A stretch of 6,952 bases of DNA, from assembly GCA_020054965.1 (NCBI GenBank), contig JAIMZO010000083.1, positions 1 through 6,952 of the forward strand, in the 5' to 3' direction. This DNA comes from Spirochaeta sp. (GTDB taxonomy: Bacteria; Spirochaetota; Spirochaetia; Sphaerochaetales; Sphaerochaetaceae). The notes under the pieces were generated by a model. That model was given only the letters and a program-made list of their open reading frames with translations, searched no databases and was not told where the DNA came from. A program made the translations under genes and the position numbers. How positions within the stretch are numbered: position 1 is the first letter of the stretch; every line of letters starts with the position of its first letter. This document shows positions 4,981-6,952 of the stretch, in pieces.

Positions 4981-6846
4981 ATGGCACACATATATTGGGA
5001 ACTGAAAGAGATTCCACAGCCTGAAGGATCACATATTAACAGGAGTGACGGGAGGGTATTTGTCTTCCTTTCAGGGGATTCCCCTGTAAGGAAGAGCAGG
5101 CGAAAAGTCATCGGCCGTGCGACAAGCGAGACCATGATGCATCCTAACGACACCTTCAAGTATCTCTTTCCCAACTTGTGGAATGAGCATTATGGTCCTG
5201 ACAAGCTTCCTGAGCATATCCTCCATGTTGGTCTCTATGCCCTCACCCTTGGCATCGGCTATGAGACCGGCCTCTATCCGATTCTTCAGAATGCCTATGG
5301 GCCTTTACATGCCAACATCCTTATGGACTACGGGATATACTCCATCCTTGAGCAATCTGATGTATCCATGCACTTTCCAGACAGGATGGCACAGCGGGTT
5401 ATCTTCTCAAAGGATTGTGTAAGCGACTCCTGGCTCTCCGACTTCTTCCAGAACAGGATCACCGGGAATGACAATGCGGCCTTCAGGTCGCAGTGGCTTG
5501 ATGCATGCAAGAAGAGGGGCGTGACAAAGGCCTGGATCAGCATTGACGGCAGCAACAACAACTGTGATGCACTGGCGTGTGACCTGGCTGAGAAGGGACA
5601 CTCCAAATCCAGGAAGAACACCAATGTCGTAAGCTACATGTATGCGGTCAACGCTGAAGACGGCAGGCCCATCACCTACACGGTATCCAATGGGGGCAAG
5701 GTCGATTCCAAGGCTTTCCAGAAGATGGCGGCCCTGCTCGCCTCCCATGGGATCGAGACCGAAGGTGTCATTCTTGACAGGGCATTCTGCACCCATGATG
5801 TGTTCCATTTGCTGGACAGGCTGGGATACCCCTATGTGGTCATGCTGCAGTCAAACACCTTCGGCCATACACAGATGGTGGCTGAGCACAGTGAGACAAT
5901 ACGGTGGCGTGTGCCTTATGCAGTAGGCGAAAAAGGGCTGTTCGGCCTGTCCAAAAAGAAGCAAATCTTTCGCCAGCACCCGGAAGAAGCCTTTGTTAAC
6001 CTATTCTTTGATGCCTCTAATGGATCACAGCGGGCCCTTTCCCTCCTGGGCAAGGTCATGAAAGCCACCAGGGAGATTCGGGCGGACATCCAAAGGGGAA
6101 AGGCTCCTGTTGTCCCTCCGTCCCTTGCCAAGTACATCACACTCAATGGGGAAGGCCATGGCATTACAGTAGAGCATGATTACGGGTTGTGGCAGAAGGA
6201 TATGGACCTGAAGGGGTACAGCAGTATCGCATCCTCAGAAGACTTCGGGCCACAGGAAGTGGACAGGGTCTACCATCTCAGGGATGCCTCGGAGACCCAG
6301 TATTCGATACTCAAGAGCCAGCTTGGCTATGATGTGACCAGGGTCCATTCCACCCCAGGCATCCAGAACAAGTTTTGTGCCTGTTTCATAGCAGCTATCA
6401 TCAGAAGCGAAATCATGAATGCCTGCAAGGCCCTCGGGTATGCCACAAACCAGATGATACGGGAAGTGGACCGGATTGAACTCCTGCTGCTTCCCAACGG
6501 CACCTACACTGCGATCCATGATGAGAGTGCAAGGGCCAAGGAGCTGTTGTCATTGTATGATATCGTCCCATCCGATTTTGATTCGATTGCCACAGATGTG
6601 AACAACCGCCTCTCAAGTAGCATGAACAGCCAGGTCAGGGTAAAGCCAAGCCATGAAAAACGGGAACCCAGGAAGAGGGGCCGGCCTCCCAAGGCAAAGG
6701 CCGATGCACCGACAAAGACAAAACGAAAGCCAGGAAGGCCAAAGGGAAGTGTGAAGAAGGCTAAGCCTGCCAAGCAGGAAGGGGTGGCAAAAAGAAAACC
6801 CGGCAGACCCAAGGGGAGCAAAAACAAGCCTAAGGCAGATGCTTAG
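4981..6846 (+). CDS. DDE transposase, IS4 superfamily (IS1634-like), with C-terminal AT-hook tail
   Basis: 621 residues. It cuts and rejoins the ends of the surrounding insertion sequence through a DDE (RNase H-like) active site. The catalytic residues are readable: Asp189 in WISIDGSNNN, Asp266 in VILDRAFC and Glu438 within Y431-x2-R434-x3-E438-x6-K445, the exact Y(2)R(3)E(6)K signature of the IS4 superfamily. The long stretch between the second Asp and Glu is the usual insertion domain of this group. The N-terminal 120 residues (for example RVFVFLSGDSPVRKSRRKVIGRA) resemble IS1634-type proteins. The last 60 residues are lysine- and proline-rich with three AT-hook cores: RGRPP (566-570), PGRPKGS (584-590) and PGRPKGS (607-613). 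This tail would bind the minor groove of AT-rich DNA and makes the protein longer than I expect for the family. After the TAG the same frame stays open and lysine-rich to the end of the window. Family assignment is firm; the subgroup is tentative. Confidence 0.93.
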   Translation: MAHIYWELKEIPQPEGSHINRSDGRVFVFLSGDSPVRKSRRKVIGRATSETMMHPNDTFKYLFPNLWNEHYGPDKLPEHILHVGLYALTLGIGYETGLYPILQNAYGPLHANILMDYGIYSILEQSDVSMHFPDRMAQRVIFSKDCVSDSWLSDFFQNRITGNDNAAFRSQWLDACKKRGVTKAWISIDGSNNNCDALACDLAEKGHSKSRKNTNVVSYMYAVNAEDGRPITYTVSNGGKVDSKAFQKMAALLASHGIETEGVILDRAFCTHDVFHLLDRLGYPYVVMLQSNTFGHTQMVAEHSETIRWRVPYAVGEKGLFGLSKKKQIFRQHPEEAFVNLFFDASNGSQRALSLLGKVMKATREIRADIQRGKAPVVPPSLAKYITLNGEGHGITVEHDYGLWQKDMDLKGYSSIASSEDFGPQEVDRVYHLRDASETQYSILKSQLGYDVTRVHSTPGIQNKFCACFIAAIIRSEIMNACKALGYATNQMIREVDRIELLLLPNGTYTAIHDESARAKELLSLYDIVPSDFDSIATDVNNRLSSSMNSQVRVKPSHEKREPRKRGRPPKAKADAPTKTKRKPGRPKGSVKKAKPAKQEGVAKRKPGRPKGSKNKPKADA

Positions 6847-6923
6847 GCAAGCTCTAAAAACAAGGAAGAGAAAAAAGCAAAAGCAGTAAGCCGGCAACCC
6901 TCAAATAGAGGTAATATTATCGA
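6847..6923 (+). other. Non-coding 3' region of the insertion sequence
   Basis: Seventy-seven bases between the transposase stop and the right terminal repeat. The transposase frame continues open here and starts with a lysine/alanine-rich stretch (ASSKNKEEKKAKA), then loses that character. A weak hairpin ACCCTC-AAATA-GAGGT (6897-6912) is visible but has no T-run, so no convincing terminator is present. Confidence 0.45.
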
Positions 6924-6944
6924 GGTGTTTACCGGTTTGGGGGA
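6924..6944. repeat. Right terminal inverted repeat of the insertion sequence
   Basis: GGTGTTTACCGGTTTGGGGG plus A, the imperfect reverse complement of the left end. The shared core is GTTTACC. Mismatches fall at the outermost base, at positions 5-6, 11 and 19 counted from the tip. Confidence 0.75.
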
Positions 6945-6948
6945 AATT
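6945..6948. repeat. Candidate target-site duplication, right copy (AATT)
   Basis: AATT follows the right terminal repeat and matches 4807-4810. Only CATG follows before the window ends. On the minus strand, CATGAATT joined to GACGTATAAA reads H-E-L-T-Y-K, in frame with the caspase-like remnant. Confidence 0.5.
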
Positions 6949-6952
6949 CATG

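Larger units (their letters stand above)
4811..6944 (+). mobile_element. Insertion sequence, IS4 superfamily (IS1634-like), about 2.13 kb
   Basis: The element is bounded by imperfect terminal inverted repeats (16 of 21 positions agree) and flanked by AATT on both sides. Inside are a promoter, a Shine-Dalgarno site and a single transposase gene filling most of its length. The 170-base left leader contains a 9-bp perfect hairpin; about 98 bases follow the transposase stop. The transposase carries the Y(2)R(3)E(6)K signature of the IS4 superfamily, and its size and N-terminal region suggest the IS1634 group. The element interrupts a caspase-like gene, in the opposite orientation to it. Promoter, frame and ends look intact, so it may be active or recently active. 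Exact ends are uncertain by a few bases because AATT could belong to the terminal repeat. Confidence 0.85.

Noticed and set aside
5407..5808. Minus-strand open frame of 133 codons opposite the transposase
   Set aside because: It is fully antisense to the catalytic core of the transposase, with no motif and no start signal.
6699..6833. Short repeated DNA in the transposase tail, considered as a tandem or CRISPR-like repeat
   Set aside because: The repeats are coding AT-hook blocks (KRKPGRPKGS) with only two close copies and no regular spacers.
6613..6897. Minus-strand frames with hydrophobic, leucine-rich products at the transposase 3' end
   Set aside because: The apparent hydrophobicity is the antisense image of lysine/proline-rich AT-hook codons, not real membrane proteins.

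Overview
The window reads as a chromosomal segment of a bacterium, most likely a spirochaete of the Sphaerochaeta/Treponema type. That placement is an inference from the general look of the UvrB and HtrA proteins and from the relaxed lipobox of the lipoprotein; no rRNA or other decisive marker is present.

Left part (1-3748, + strand): a compact same-direction run of three genes. It holds the 3' end of a PfkB/ribokinase-family sugar kinase, then a membrane-anchored HtrA/Deg serine protease with one PDZ domain, then uvrB, the damage-recognition helicase-like subunit of nucleotide excision repair. HtrA and UvrB are separated by one base, so they are probably translationally coupled.

Middle (3745-4810, - strand): a caspase-like (C14/metacaspase-type) lipoprotein gene lies tail to tail with uvrB, and their stop codons overlap. 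Just upstream of it, in the same direction, is the last 42 codons of a second caspase-like gene. Its C-terminus ends in the same QHP..TGG..D..L pattern as the intact gene. The remnant stops 17 bases before the start of the intact gene, so the two were a tandem, probably co-transcribed pair.

Right part (4811-6944, + strand): an insertion sequence of about 2.13 kb, IS4-superfamily and probably IS1634-like. It has imperfect terminal inverted repeats, a candidate 4-bp AATT target duplication, a near-consensus promoter, a strong Shine-Dalgarno site and one 621-aa DDE transposase. The transposase has the Y(2)R(3)E(6)K signature and an unusual basic tail with three AT-hooks. The element sits inside the upstream caspase-like gene. 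The missing 5' part of that gene should continue just past base 6952, of which only four non-duplicated bases are visible.

The main observation is therefore a tandem pair of caspase-like genes (one a lipoprotein) split by an AT-hook-bearing insertion sequence. The surviving gene is probably cut off from its original promoter. I see no CRISPR array, tRNA, rRNA or riboswitch.
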